Below, in pieces: positions 42,430 through 55,400 of a DNA stretch of 64,000 bases; position 1 is the first letter of the stretch, and the number at the start of each line of letters is the position of its first letter. The position numbers and the translations under genes were made by a program. Location: NCBI RefSeq assembly GCF_024713975.1, contig NC_091115.1, positions 6,264,501-6,328,500 on the forward strand, given 5' to 3'. The stretch is from Paralichthys olivaceus. Its lineage: Eukaryota > Chordata > Actinopteri > Pleuronectiformes > Paralichthyidae. The notes beneath the pieces are model-generated. The model worked only from the letters and a program-made list of their open reading frames with translations. It was not told where the DNA came from and ran no database searches.

Positions 42430-45400
42430 GAATTATGTCCATCCCGGCCTTTTGTCTTTACGTTTGAGTGACTCTTGAGAAAACACTGGTTTTTAAGGAC
42501 CATCCAGGGACAGGGGAGCGTCGTGGGACTTCAGGGAGACTTGGATCACCTCTGTTGACATGTCTGGAAACTCAATTTCCAGGCTCCCAGACCAGAGGCA
42601 GCTTGGTAAAAACCAAAGACAGATCCTGGATCCCTTTTTAATCTTTATCTCTGTTCTGCTCTGTCTTTTCTCATTTAATAAATCATGTCTTTCTCACATG
42701 CTTGAAAACAAATGCGAGTGTTTTGAGTTCATATTCGTTGGGCTTGTGGGAATTACTCTAAGAGTCAAGAGGTCGATGTGGTAAATTTCTCATTTCTCAT
42801 AGTTCTAATATTAATACACACGTAATTCGAGCTGTTTACATTACTTAACAAAATTGTGAAGAAACCCAGAATACACTTTTCCACAGTGCACCCCCGGTAC
42901 AAAGCATCTCCTTGTATCACGTCCTCCACCGTCCTTGCATTTTATAACTATATCAGCAGCAGCCTGCACATCTGCAGCCCATCCATAGGTCTGCTCCGTC
43001 AGCCTCGCCCCCATGAAACTGTCCCAGAGTTTTTATTTTTATCTCGGTAAAGGCAGATGGTGAATGTCTCTTGCCGTGTCTGGACCGTGTTGGGATCCAG
43101 CACCGTTTTTTGCTCTGACAGATCACCATGGCCGCCAAACCGGTTTGACACGAACGCGACCGAGTTATAAATGCTGCTGAGTTTTGTTGTGGCAATGTGA
43201 ATCACGTCCTGTTGACCTCTCCTCTCCTCGATGCTGGCACGCATGTTTGCACACATCTACTGTATGTATATATAAAACACACACATCCTGGCTCAGCCTC
43301 TTTCATGTGCCCACATGGATGATAAAAGGCCGACTGTCAGTGCACACAAACAAACACGCAGGGGAGAAATCAGAAAAAGCTGTTTCCAGTAGTGAGTAAA
43401 CGACGATTTCCTGACTTTCCACTCTACAGACGACAGGAAGAACTGGGTGACGGGATGTGATGAAGGCCGGGGGAGACAGAAGGAGTGCATGTAGGGAAAT
43501 CGTGCGAGGCGATCCCATCTTAGGTCCACTGCAAAGCAGGAGTGAGACATGCAGAGGGGAAGTGAAGGGAATACGTCAAACACTTGGGCCCTTCGCTGTG
43601 ATCACGGCGGTTTCTCACGATGGTGTTTGGACATGATACAAGTTCCTGTTCCTCTACCTAACGTGAGAAATCATCTCAAGGTTCCCCCGACTTCATGAAC
43701 AGGAAGGGAGCTGTGTTGGCGTTACGCGGCTCTTTAAACTTCGTCCAATGACGTCTTTAAGATCACAGCTGGTGAATGTCAAAGAATGCCCCTTTTATTG
43801 TGAAACGAGGGGAACTGAGGGGAACTCAACCCACGAGCAGAAAATAATCAAAGGGGTCAAATTTGGAAGGGAAGCAGGAAGTTTTCTTGAGCATCTACGG
43901 ATTGAAATTGAGGGAAAAGATGAGCGGGAGGAAGAAATGAGCCAGTGTTAGTGGTCGTTTGTTAAATGTGAGGAAGCACCTGGGAGAAAACGCCTTCGAG
44001 CACAAACTCCTCCAATCCACCTTTACTTCTACCTCCACTAATGTCTTCCATCTGAGCATCTTCATCCTGTCCTGTTTACACTGTCCCCAGCACAAACTGG
44101 GATTTTTCTGGGGCTGGGCCCACAGCCATCAGAGGGGAGGCAGCCATCGTCACGCCAACGATTCTCTGCCAGATTCCCTGGTTGTGAGAAAAGAGGGGAT
44201 TTGGTTGATTAGATTAGAATCACTGTTTTCAGCATGAGTCACTGCAGAGAGATGTGGACAGAAAAATGTCTCGCACCAGTCGCAGTGGGACATGCAGACA
44301 GGTATGTGAAGACATGTTTGACACTGAGCCTCACACAGGTGAATGGTAAACTGTTGTTTCCAATGTTGTAAACATCATCGTGTATTTCTGAGGATTCAGA
44401 CTCACATTTTCCATTAACGGAGCCCATTCTGGTGTAATGTGACCCAGTTTGATATCTAATTCGATCAGACTATGACTCAAGTCACAGAAAGTGGCCGGTC
44501 AACTAAAAGCGTTGTTATGTATGCTGGTAGAAAGTACGACTCCAACCTCTAATGTGACTGGAAATACAAATATAATGCTTTATTTTCTTCTATATTGTTA
44601 TTAAAGTGCCACACTGTTTCGATTTGGTTACTGAATATTACACTGAATATTCTGTTTCTAAAACAAGCGCTCATCATCGTATCCATCGTAACACAGCATC
44701 AAAACCAAACAAATTATCAAGCCCCTCATTTTTTTCCGGGCAGAGTTCTATTTCTGATCCTCCCGAATGGCAGAATTATAAGGTGACCTTATTTTCCACA
44801 AAGGGGTGGGTTTGATTTGGCTCCTGATTTCAGTTTGTTGAGGGTAGATGTTGATATTAATACCATCAGTGAGCTATTTTTTGCAGGGCCTGGTGCTTCC
44901 AGCTGTGATTATCTGTTTCCTGTGAGATGTTTATCTGCAGGGGTGAAGCAGCAGTGTTTCCGGAGTAAATAGCAGGAGGGAAATTACCATTACTCGCTTG
45001 GTGTGGCCTGAAATCTCTTAATAACAGGGTCGATGGAAATTTACTTTATTATTAAAAGGTTTGAATTAGACATGAGAAATTTTACCTGAAGTGTTTTCAT
45101 TATTCCTAAAACAAAACAACGTTGCTTAAAAGTGATCAAACCCATGTGCTTTAAATTATAAGATCTACAAAATGATTTTCACCTTCAAAAACCAGAGGAA
45201 ACTGAACGGGAAATAAAAGAAGAATTTCAACCAAAGACAAATATTGAGACTTAATTCAGGATTCCTAGAGATAAAAACATTGTAAGCATGTTTAGTAATT
45301 TACTTATCATCTCATCAGATCAGAACTCCCACGTCAGATGCAAATTAAACCTGCAGCTAAAACCTAAAAAGGATGTTTTTATGTTGAACCATCCCATGTT

Positions 45401-46290
45401 TACACCTTTAGAGCGAGCGATACACTCACTATGCTCGTCCATAATCAGTCACAGCGGGTAAACACTTCTTCTCCTGTGACGTGTTTGTTTTGCCGTGCGT
45501 GGACCTGTTTACACTGCGGAATATTTCTCCTGCTTTTCCGTCGCTAATCCCTTAATCACTTGTGCTGGCTGCTGCAGGACAGAGCGCCCCTTGTCCCCCC
45601 ACGGGGCAGCACGAGGGCACGGTGTTCGTCTCGTACGGGCTTTGTGTTTGCATGTGTGTGTTTGCCGTGTACAGATGACAAAAGCAACGGCAAGAAGGCC
45701 GAGTTCTGAGGTTGTCTCACAGATCGTTTATCAGAGGGACAGTTTCTTCTTCCAGCCCAAACAAGGACCCTCGTTTGTTACCTCTCAGCGCTGATGGATG
45801 CTGCAGAGGAGGAAGCACTTGGACATAAGTCTCAGGGATAAAAACAGAGCACCCTGTCTTTCCTAAATAGTCCAACAGGTTCCGCGGGGGTCAGGGTCGA
45901 GCCTTGTTTGGAATCAGGGTCGCTGTTACAAATGGTTCCCTAACCTCGGCCTGTGGTGCTCTGTCACTGTCTCACCCATCGGCAGCCGATGCCCTGACTC
46001 TCCACACATCCCTCTCCAACCATCTGTTTTGATTCCCTGACTGTGGGACAGGCATCGGTCCAGCTGGTTGCCTGACCGACACCCGTATGCATCCACGCCA
46101 TATAGGGCGAGTTCATCCATCACACAACCTCTCTCAGTTAGGCCCCCTCGTGGTGACAGTTGGGGGGATTGGTGGATGGCAACTAAATCAATATTTTTAA
46201 TTTGGGGGGTTGGAAGGAGATAATGTGGTCCCTGCAGCAGCAGAAGTCATTGTATGGGTTAATATGGAGTGATTAATATGGAGCAGGTTG
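42430..46290. other. Intergenic region between mettl25 and tmtc2
   Basis: No supported coding region. Sequence is mixed AT content with no long microsatellite. Short frames at 43293-43583, 43959-44237 and 45495-45794 show no recognisable domain and overlap frames on the other strand. It may contain regulatory DNA for tmtc2 but nothing specific can be pointed to. Confidence 0.55.
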
Positions 46291-46294
46291 TTCC

Positions 46295-46520
46295 AGACAT
46301 CTCTCTCCCCAGCTTCTCTTTCCAGCTCCTCTGAGGGACCCCGAGGCCGATTCCCAAGTAGGAGGGGTTACAGTGTCTCTCCAGACAGTTCTCGGTCCAC
46401 CCCTGTGTCTCATCTCAGTTTGGCGTTCCTGGTAATCTTCCAAAGGAAAGTGCCCAAGAGGAATCCTGATAAGACGCCCAACCACCTCAACTGGCAGCTT
46501 TTGACATATCTAACTCCTCA
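46295..46520 (+). mobile_element. Fossil non-LTR retrotransposon fragment (L2/Maui-like)
   Basis: CTCCTCTGAGGGACCCCGAG, GATTCCCAAGTAGGAGGG, GTGCCCAAGAGGAATCCTGA and CCAACCACCTCAACTGGC are diverged forms of the well-known 3' region of a fish LINE (consensus near GGCATCCTGATCAGATGCC then ACCACCTCAACTGGCTCC). The original frame is broken; only about 220 bp survive. Family name from memory, not from a database. Confidence 0.7.
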
Positions 46521-46919
46521 CCCCGATATAGTCAGTTTGTTGACATTGTAGATACTTTTAAAGTATTAATGTATTATGAGTCGGAAAAAGAGGGGACTGA
46601 TATTTATGATATTTAATTTTGACACTGTGGATGTTGTTTTGATTTATTTGTATTATATATTTGTTTTGTATATTCTATTGTTGGAGTAAGGACTGCCTTT
46701 AACACCTCAAACATGATTTAAAAATCAAACTTGATATAAGTCTCTGTGTTTATATCCTGTACCTGTAGGAAATCTCATACACCTCATTACACATGAATTA
46801 CATGGAATGATTTTCCCTTTACTTTTACATTATGGTTAGAATATCACCCTGGCTACAGTCACACTCTTGTGCCTGACTTCCTGCATCACATCCCACACCT
46901 CAGTTCTCCAGTGAGGATG

Positions 46920-47346
46920 GAAGCGGTGTCACTTTATTTCCAGCTCCCTCCACCTTGTTCTGCGGTGCGCATGCGCGGCCTCCCCTGAAAACCGCACGCG
47001 TCTCGCCGCTCGTCTCTCTCCGGTGCCTGAGCCCAGAGATGCGCACACTGAGCCGGAGGAGCAGGAGGAGGACACCGCGGCACAGAAATGCGCACAGCCC
47101 CGAGCCACAGCCGGCGATAGACGGCTCCACACCCCGGCAACACCCCGAGCCTCAGCACCATGGGTTAGGAGGATTATGGCAAACTTTGGCACACTTTGCG
47201 TCATGGGGAGAGAAAATCACCTCGGAGAGCTAAATTAAGAGCACAATAAGACTTGAGAGAGGGAAGAGGAGGAGGAGGAGGAGAAGGAAGGGATCTGATT
47301 CCTGTCGTTTTCTACACCAGCTCCTCTCCCACTCTGCTCCGGAGAG
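46920..47346 (+). promoter_or_regulatory. tmtc2: CpG-island promoter and 5' UTR of tmtc2
   Basis: A sharp rise in CpG density (GCGCATGCGCGGCC, ACCGCACGCGTCTCGCCGC, GAGATGCGCACACTGAGCCGG) ends just before the tmtc2 start codon, with a purine-rich AGGAGGAGGAGGAG stretch near 47266-47290. No splice acceptor is needed between it and ATG 47347. Open frames on both strands in this block are by-products of high GC. Confidence 0.6.
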
Positions 47347-47429
47347 ATGATCACGGAGCTGGCGTGCACGGCCGTGGCAGTGGGTCTCTATGTGAACACG
47401 TTGGACGCAGATTTCTGCTACGATGACAG
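47347..47429 (+). CDS. tmtc2: TMTC2, first coding exon only
   Basis: Encodes MITELACTAVAVGLYVNTLD then ADFCYDD, the start of transmembrane and TPR-containing protein 2, an ER membrane protein with tetratricopeptide repeats implicated in calcium homeostasis and O-mannosylation. Human TMTC2 begins almost the same way (MIAEL...LNTL.ADFCYDD). The hydrophobic stretch is the first membrane helix. The exon ends AG|GTACGA after 27 codons plus two bases, the position where the family splits. The rest of the gene lies to the right of the window; no second exon was found in the remaining 16.5 kb. Confidence 0.85.
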
Positions 47430-50400
47430 GTACGATGGGGTCTGCAGCACCGTCAGCCTCCGCTCCTCCACATGTCATCTGCTCCTGTTAGAAGCAGAGG
47501 AGGAGGACGAGGAGGAGGGGGACGCAGTGCTCGCTGGTTTGCATGTGCTTTTGTCCGTGCAGCCTTATAATAAATCCGAGCTTATTTGCAGGCTGCAGGC
47601 ACAAAGACAGGGAAAGACAGGAGGGGAGTGTGCTGAGAGCTGAGGGGTAAAATTGCAGCAGGAGCAGTTTGGTCCTTCAACTTGCACAGCTCTCCAGTTA
47701 TTCCTCATAATGCTTAACTCCACATTTCACTTCATGCATGTATCCTATGTTCCTTGCATGTGCGTAAAATGGCACATGATTTCATCTCCACATCTGCACA
47801 TGCTTCTTGTCCACAACATGTTGTGCAGCCCAGGTCCCAGCGCCTGCTGCGCACATGAAGCGCCTCACATACTCTTTGTGTTGTTTAAGAAGAGGAATCA
47901 ATCCCTGCCTGTTATAACAATGCCCCCCATCCCTGAGGGAACCCAGTTAATTTAAACTGGGAGTTTTAATTTTGCAAACAGCTGAATAAAAATGTCAACA
48001 CAGGACCATGCTGTGGGGGGACCTTCAGAGGAATCCTGATGCACAGAGGTGTACAGTAAGGAGGAAAGGGAAAGGTGGATCAGACAAGACACTTTTAATA
48101 ACAAACATCTGAGTTTGTTTTCATAAAAATACAGTTTAGTTGGTAATATCCACTTCTGTGAATATACCGTATTCATAATGAGCAGCCTGCGGGTTGTGAC
48201 CCTGGAAGAGATCCCAAAACAAGCCTGAGGGGATCACAAGATAAAGATTAATTATCCGTTTATTTGTTTATTCATTATTTTACTCAATTAATTATTTTGA
48301 TTATGAAATGTTCACCAGCTTTTGTCCGACAAACTATCCAGAAACAAAAAGATTGAAATCAGAGAGAACCTCACATCGGACAAATCAGAGAATATTTTTG
48401 CATTACTGCAAATTTAAAAAATAAAAATTGTGACATTTTCTCAAGCAACATAGTGGTATCAGTAGATGCTCTTCTATTCCTTCTATCTATGCTTGTGAGA
48501 ATAGTCACCCTTACTGTAAACAAGTTCAGCCTCTTAAGAAGAGGGAATGACAGGTAGTTCTTTGTTGATTCTAAAGTCTGTATATGGGCATAACTGCTTT
48601 AAGCCCTGTCAGAATTTATATTAATAGTTCTTCCGTTATCTAGTATTAAATCGCAAAGTGAAAATCACTGACATTTAAGCCATGTGGTGGATTTCTCTGA
48701 GGATTTAAAGAAGGTGAACAGGTTGACCCCTGTTCGTCCAAAGCTCAGTCTGGTAAGCGTCTCCAGACACTTAAAAAGGTCAGAGAGCCCCATCCCCACT
48801 TTTCAACATCCATCGGTAACCCCACTGTGTGTTTGGTGTGTGTGTGGAGGTGATGGAGGACGAGATGCATTAAAGAAAGAGCGTTGGTGGAAGTGAGTCT
48901 CCAGTTACATCACACCTCGCCAAATACCCCCACAAAGCGCCGTAATTCATCCATCAGCCTTGTCCGTACATGTGACCGTGACACTGCGAGGTTGTCAAAA
49001 CGCCATTTGGTGACAGATTACCCGGTGCACTGGTCCGCCCGCCTCGCCCCACGCTCGCACTCCATCGCCTCAGTGAAAGTTCAGTATCCACGGACACTGT
49101 GTATCTATCAAAGTCACCATGGTAATTTACACTCCGGGGGGGACAGACACTTGCGTTTTTGGTTCAGCACTCTCAGATGGAGGAGTGTGAATACCAATCA
49201 GAGGTCTGACCTTCCGTGGTCGTTCATCAAACGCTGTCCCCGCTCGGGGTCAAGAGCTGTGTGCTCCCGGTCTCATCCTTCGGGGATTAGAAAAGAGTTA
49301 TGAGGAAAAGGTTAAAGCAAGAGAGGGATTGAAGAGGAGGAGCGCTGCACTAATCATCCTGCTCTGGAGATGACGGCCTCGGATGTAGACAAATTTGTTT
49401 TCCTACTTTTGTCCTCTTCTGTGAACTCAGACAATCTTATCTGACCTTTCACCCTGTAATCAAATTCTCGTTGCACGTCACATGCAGTTCCTATCGTGCG
49501 AGACAAGATGGCGAAGCTGATAACTCGTCTGCGTCCGTGCACTCCAATTTGTGGGGATGTTCTGGCCTGCTCTCTGCTTTTTCAATCATGTCAAGTGTTT
49601 TTCCTGGGCACTGCTCTGGGCCTGGCCAAGCACTCTCCTGGCCAATGGTAATCCCAGCGAAAAGCTTGTGCGTGTGAAATGACAGAGTTTTACAGGAGCT
49701 GGGAGAGCATGAGAGCCAGTACATTTCTGATTTGGGGGAAAAATCAAGCCGAGATCTGCTGGTTTACAGCCAGGCCTTTCTTGGGTTTAGCCAGAAGGCC
49801 TACATTTATTTACACAGTATTGATATGTTTATGTAGGCAGTTAGATTGATTGCTGTTTAACTGTGGTCATAGATTGGAAAATATATTTAATCTAACCTCC
49901 GAACTCTCCTTTGAATACCCATCAAAGCTCTTGACAGGTTAACAAATGAGGCTCCGATGATTTTTAACAGATCCCTTTGACAAATCAACTCAGTAATGGA
50001 TGCCTTCAGCAGGAAGACGAGGACATTATTCAGTCAACACAGAAATGGAAGCAAGGACAAGATAAAAGGCGACATTGTGAAATGAAATGCATCCTAAGTG
50101 GAAGAATAAGAATTCATAAAACATCTGTGACCCCAGTCACATCACAATCCCTCAGCAGTACTCAGAAATATATTATGGGCCATTTGGGGATTCAAGTAAA
50201 AACATCTTCCTTCTTTGTTTTAGAAGAGCTGAACAATTTAATTTCTGGGTGAGGGTCTGTGGGTTTAGAGGAGTTTGGTGAAACTTGGATTTTACCAACC
50301 AGCACATTCCCAGTACAACCACCGTGACATTTCTGTATCTAATATATCCTCATGGGTAAAGCTGAAAATCTTTATCCCAAACAAGGGTTTAAACAATTAA

Positions 50401-52100
50401 AAGATCCACATAAATATCCCAGCAGTGACTGAAGAGAAGCGCCCCACAATGAAGTTGAGGATCGTTGACTCTGCTGGCTTCAACATCTGTTACTTCTCTA
50501 GCTTGGTTTCTGAGGTTAACCCATAAATGCATCAGTATGGCATTGTCTTTCAGAAGTGCCCTTTCATCATAGTTCAAACCGCACTGCTTTGAATTGAAGT
50601 GCTAATCAATTGCCTGTATGAATGTTGCTGCACACACTTTAGCCCCTTGGAACACACATGTGACAATCTATCACTGCAAAACCCCCAGAGAGCGTTAAAA
50701 ACACGGAGAGAGCTGTTTTCTCGCGTCTTTATTTTGGTCATTTAGGCGACTTACAATTGTTCCACAGAAACATCTGTATGTAGCAAGTATGTGGACATAT
50801 GCTCCGTTAATGAGGAGCATTGTTGTGTCAGGAATAAGCCTATGCTTGTATCAACAGCCACTCAGATAAGAGAGCAGTAAATTTAACTGTAAAGCAGGAG
50901 GGCAGGTTTCTTAAGTGTTTCTGATTGTTTATTTATTGCCCCTAGCTACATAGGTGTATTGTACCACGTATTACTTATTGAAAAACTTTGTAGCAGTTAC
51001 AAAGTCGACCAAAACTGGAGGAAACATTCGACTTAAATTCGATAAAATTAGGGCTGTCACTTTTTTGAGCTAAAAATACATGTGAACAAAATTACTTTAG
51101 AGTCAGTCGGGTATGCTCCGATTTAACTGGCTTCTTTGTACCAAGCTAACATATCCTGTAGTGAACACAGCTGTCGAAGCCTAGTATCAACTCTCCATCT
51201 AGTGGCTGGTTGTAAAGGCAGGCCCAACCCCAAAAGGTCAAAGTAACAGAAGGTTAAAGGGATCAGTAATGCAGTTTAGAAAAAAGTCTGTTTAAATCTT
51301 TTACATAATGTGTTAGTGTAAATAATACACTGCAGCTTTAACTTTGTAATGTCCCTCAACTTTTAATTCGAGGGTATAATTACAGGACCAACAGACAAAA
51401 TCCATAAGCTTCAAAAACATCACTTAGTACAATTAATGATTGTATTTGGTCATGCTCCAACAAAAGGACCCTTGTCATCTCTGATTCTGATATTGTTGCA
51501 GCTCATAATCAGTTCATTTGAATGTGTTGGTGCTCCCAAGGCTCGCTGGGAAGGGTTTCTGCCCACTCTGGTAAATGTTGCCAGGAATTCCTGTGCCTCT
51601 CGTGGAATAATTATCTAAAACCTGCCTTCGTTTGTGCTGAGGCTGTTTAAGTTACTGTGTGTGCTCGGAGGAGATAAATATTGAGGGAAGAAGTGGGCTA
51701 ATGATGTGAGTGAGCAAAATGTCTCCGACTGGGCTGTGTGCGGCTCGTGCCTGTCAGGAGGAATTTTCACTGTAAGCGTTTTAGAAATGAGTGACATCGT
51801 AGAATACAAGCAGAAATTGAAAATGAACAATGTGGTGAGAATAACTGATATAAAAAGTGCTTATGAATAGTAATTTGAGATGGTTTTGAGGTAGGAGGCT
51901 TGGGTCAGGTTTGCGTACATTATATGTTTTTCGAGGAGGAACAGAAGCAAACCTCACAAAAAGGGTTGGTGGTGAAAAAAACTCTTCTGATGTGTCACTA
52001 TTGTTTGCACTTGCATGTATTTAAGCATTACACACGTTTTTACTCGCTTGGCGTCAAAAGAGTCAGTGTTTGCTATTGATGCTTTTGCCTTTGCCTCTTC
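47430..52100 (+). other. tmtc2: tmtc2 intron 1, first part
   Basis: No coding exon. Frame 48884-49303 (139 codons) has no recognisable domain. A fragment with CCATCTAGTGGCTGGTTGTA at about 51195-51260 resembles a common fish repeat. A DNA stretch with CCATCCCTGAGGGAACCCAG near 47926-47945 recalls the 22.05 kb repeat. Confidence 0.55.
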
Positions 52101-52129
52101 AGATGTGAGGTTGAAGACACGGACTACTG

Positions 52130-52440
52130 ATTAAACAACAGAATCGACGGTGTGGTTTTTGGCAGAAGCAAAATAAGAGCAAACGGCAAGGCAGGCGTGG
52201 TCTATGGAATTCGATTAAACAGGCAGGAATACAAACAACTAAAGCTCCGAACTCATAAATAAACAGAAGACAAACAAGCAAAATTGAAGCACAAAGGAAA
52301 AGCAGGGATGCTAACAGACGAACTGAGAGAGGAGCGTGGAGCACAGGGACTATATACACAAAAATAACGAGGGGATTGGCAAATTCAGGTGCGACGCATT
52401 AGGGCAGGTGCAGACAATCACAAAGGAGGGAAACCAGAAA
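52130..52440. repeat. Probable interspersed repeat in tmtc2 intron 1
   Basis: Words such as GGCAAGGCAGGCGTGGTCTA, AAACAGGCAGGAATACAAAC, GAGCACAGGGACTATATACA and GGGCAGGTGCAGACAATCAC are typical of a widespread teleost repeat made of A/G-rich text. I could not identify its ends or class. Confidence 0.5.
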
Positions 52441-55400
52441 AAGATCCAAATCCAAATATCCCCCAAAAAAATCTATATATACAAACAAGTTTTGAAGTCC
52501 AAAGACAAATCAGAAGACTTTCAAAATGTCTCTTTTATTAATTCAAGACAAGGAAGGAGACAAAGAGTCTCATCTTGATTACTCGCAGCTTTAATTGACA
52601 TCAGCACACAGTGATCAACCCTGCAGATGTCAGGACTTTGAAACCAGTGTGTTGAACTGGGTGAAGTAGAATTTCTCTTCAGCTTTACAACGGTGTCCAG
52701 TTCAACGCTGATTAAAAGAAATCACAGCAGTTGCACTGAAGACTTCAAGATAAAATGTTAAAGCCCATCTTCTTGTGCTGGGATGCGCTCCAGCTTTTGC
52801 AATCCTTAAAGGGGCAGAAAAAAACAGTCATCTGGCAAACGCAGCCGCTTGCATGGCTTGTTCTTTATAATGAAAGGGTAGTGAGGCAGTTTGTCAGAAA
52901 CGTTTTTGCAAGTTATTGCCATAACAGACTGAATCCCCTTCATGTACAGTTCCAAGATAAGCCAACTCAAACTTTTGACCTAAGAATAAATTGAAGATTT
53001 GAAGTTTTCCTCTGAATTAGTGACTCTACTTGTTTTTATTTTGAGGCATCATTGGGCAGTGAGGGTATTAATCCAGTATTCTTCATTGAGCTTTTGAAAG
53101 TTTCGAAATAACCAGAAAACTTTCCAACCAAGGGTTAGATTGGTTGGAATCATAGCAGCTGTTAGCCGTAGTCACAGTTTGAAGCTTTGGGGAATTCCTT
53201 TTGTTTGATACATTAATGACAGATGACTAATTTAATACATGTTGTACTTCATAGATCTGTTGCCTCAGGACCCTGTAGACAAACAGAGAAGAAATGCTTT
53301 TGTCTATTTTAACGTTGTCCATCATTGTCCTGCATACGAGGCCGGTTGAAGCGTTGCTAACCCTTGGCCGGCCCTTATGCTTTGTAGGCTGCATTCAACC
53401 CGCCCGTCTGCCAAGACATGGCCACGCAACCTCAGTCCCACGACCCTCCCTGTACACACACCATATGTGGATCCCTAAACACTGGTATCCATGCACAGGT
53501 TTGCCAGCGCCCTGTAAGATACAAATGCCAAAGCCGCACATTTGTCACGCAACACCCCGGCTGGATTTGGGAGGATGAATTCCTCAGAACCACAGATAGT
53601 GTGGTGAAAAATAAATCTTTCTAGTTTCTTATCCAGTCAACGTCACGTGTGTTTATCGTGCTCGTCTCCAACTGAGACCCTTCATAATTGTGTTGAGCAG
53701 CACAGGCTTGGATCTACTATAGCACACTTTGTAAGCAAAGCTGCTTTTTGTGGCGTTAGATTACTCACAGAGGCCGGCGTCCACTTTCCCTCTTCAAACT
53801 ACAAGGTGGACTTCTCAAACAACTTAGAGCAGTTAGGGTGTAATATAAAACCCAACCCGAGCTGGGGGATCACACAAATCCCAAGCAGTTACCCTTTCTA
53901 CTTTTTGCGATCAATAGCCATCGAGTATCATCTTTCAGTGACTGTGAAGTTTTTTGTCTGTAGCCCAGAACAGCTGTCAGAGCAGAAAATCAAATGTGCG
54001 TTTTTTTTTTTGCAACACAAAGCCATCGTGTTTCACTACAGCCGGCATCAGCTCTGACAGAGAAAAACGCTTAGTTCTGACTCTCATCAGGCAGTTTCTC
54101 AGAATGTGGAGGAGTCTGTTTGTGCATGAGGAGCTGTTGCGCTGACAGCTTTCCCCCCAGTGATGGTGCAGCCGTAAGTAGTTGATGGTGTAAATGATCA
54201 GGTGGAGGGAGATGGCTCGGGTCTGCTGGCTGTGGTTTGTATGATCTTTGAGCTGTGCATGCAGATCTTTTTGAAAGGGTTTGAAGTCATGAAGGCAGCG
54301 TCCGAAATAAAATCTTCACGTTTGCATCGACTGACCCCAAAGAAATTGTTTGACATTTTGGAAAATAAGCGTATTATCTTTTTGATGAGATGAGAAGATT
54401 GATACGATTTTTGCTCAGACCAGTTTGGATGTTTCAGAGTAAAGGACTAAAAAAGTTCAGATTCCGATATAAGCACAAACACAACCAAATACACAGAACT
54501 TGAATCAAGAAAATAAACAAACTTATAATGTCAAATATTTTTTGCATTGTTACAATAAAGGCTTTTAGATTGATGAATATCAAACATAAACACAGATACC
54601 GATATGTCTGTGAATGGCTCGCATGTGTTAGCTTAAGATCTATCTTTTAAACTCAACAAAATATTGAACAGTTCCTTTAATTTTGCTGATGCTTACCAGA
54701 CCAAACATTTGGCAAATAAAGACGTCAGTGACAGCTCCACATAAAATATGCAGATAACGGCTGTTTGAGTTCCGCTAACATTTTAAGCTGACAGCCGTTA
54801 TCATCACCTGAAGCTTTTTTTCCCTCAAGCTTCATTCATTTTACTGAGTTGGAATAAATTGCTGCTGAAGATAAAACGAGGAATATATGTTTTTCAGTTT
54901 GATAAATACTTCTAATATGATGAGGAAAAAACGTTTCGCTGCGATAAAACTCCCATTCATCTCAGCATGGGATATATGAGAGTGCGCTGTGCCTTAATTA
55001 TAGTTCTAAGAACCAGGCTCTTCACAAAACCAATAGAGATCCATTAGATCGTCAACCTTGGCGCTGAACCCTCGCTGAGCAATGCAAAAAAAACGAACTC
55101 ATTCCACCTTCATGCACGGATACTTCAGCTTACTCCTGTGAAATGTACCAATGTGCATACGGCTTTCTGGGTCAGAAGTGGGCTCGGTGTGTGTGGGGAA
55201 AATCCGTTTGCGCTTCTCACCTCATAAAAACCTGTGCAGGGGAGATTGAGGGGGTTTGTGTGAGGGCTTGAGGGATTTAAGATTCAGGTGGGATCAGATG
55301 ACAGTCCCTGCCAGCTCCACTCAAGGGTACAGTTATAGTGTTTGCTATTGTAATATCGGAGGAGTGCAGTGATTATACTGTGAGCTTTGTCACTCTAGTT

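Noticed and set aside
46273..46485. Minus-strand frame with PRTVWRDTV-like text
   Set aside because: This is a frame in a decayed LINE 3' fragment, not a host gene.
48884..49303. 139-codon plus-strand frame in tmtc2 intron 1
   Set aside because: No recognisable domain, no conserved motif, and codon content looks random. It could only be revived by protein similarity or transcript evidence.
53294..54057. Cys/His-containing frames near 53.3-54.0 kb
   Set aside because: No domain pattern, overlapping frames and no splice context; taken as chance open frames in the tmtc2 intron.
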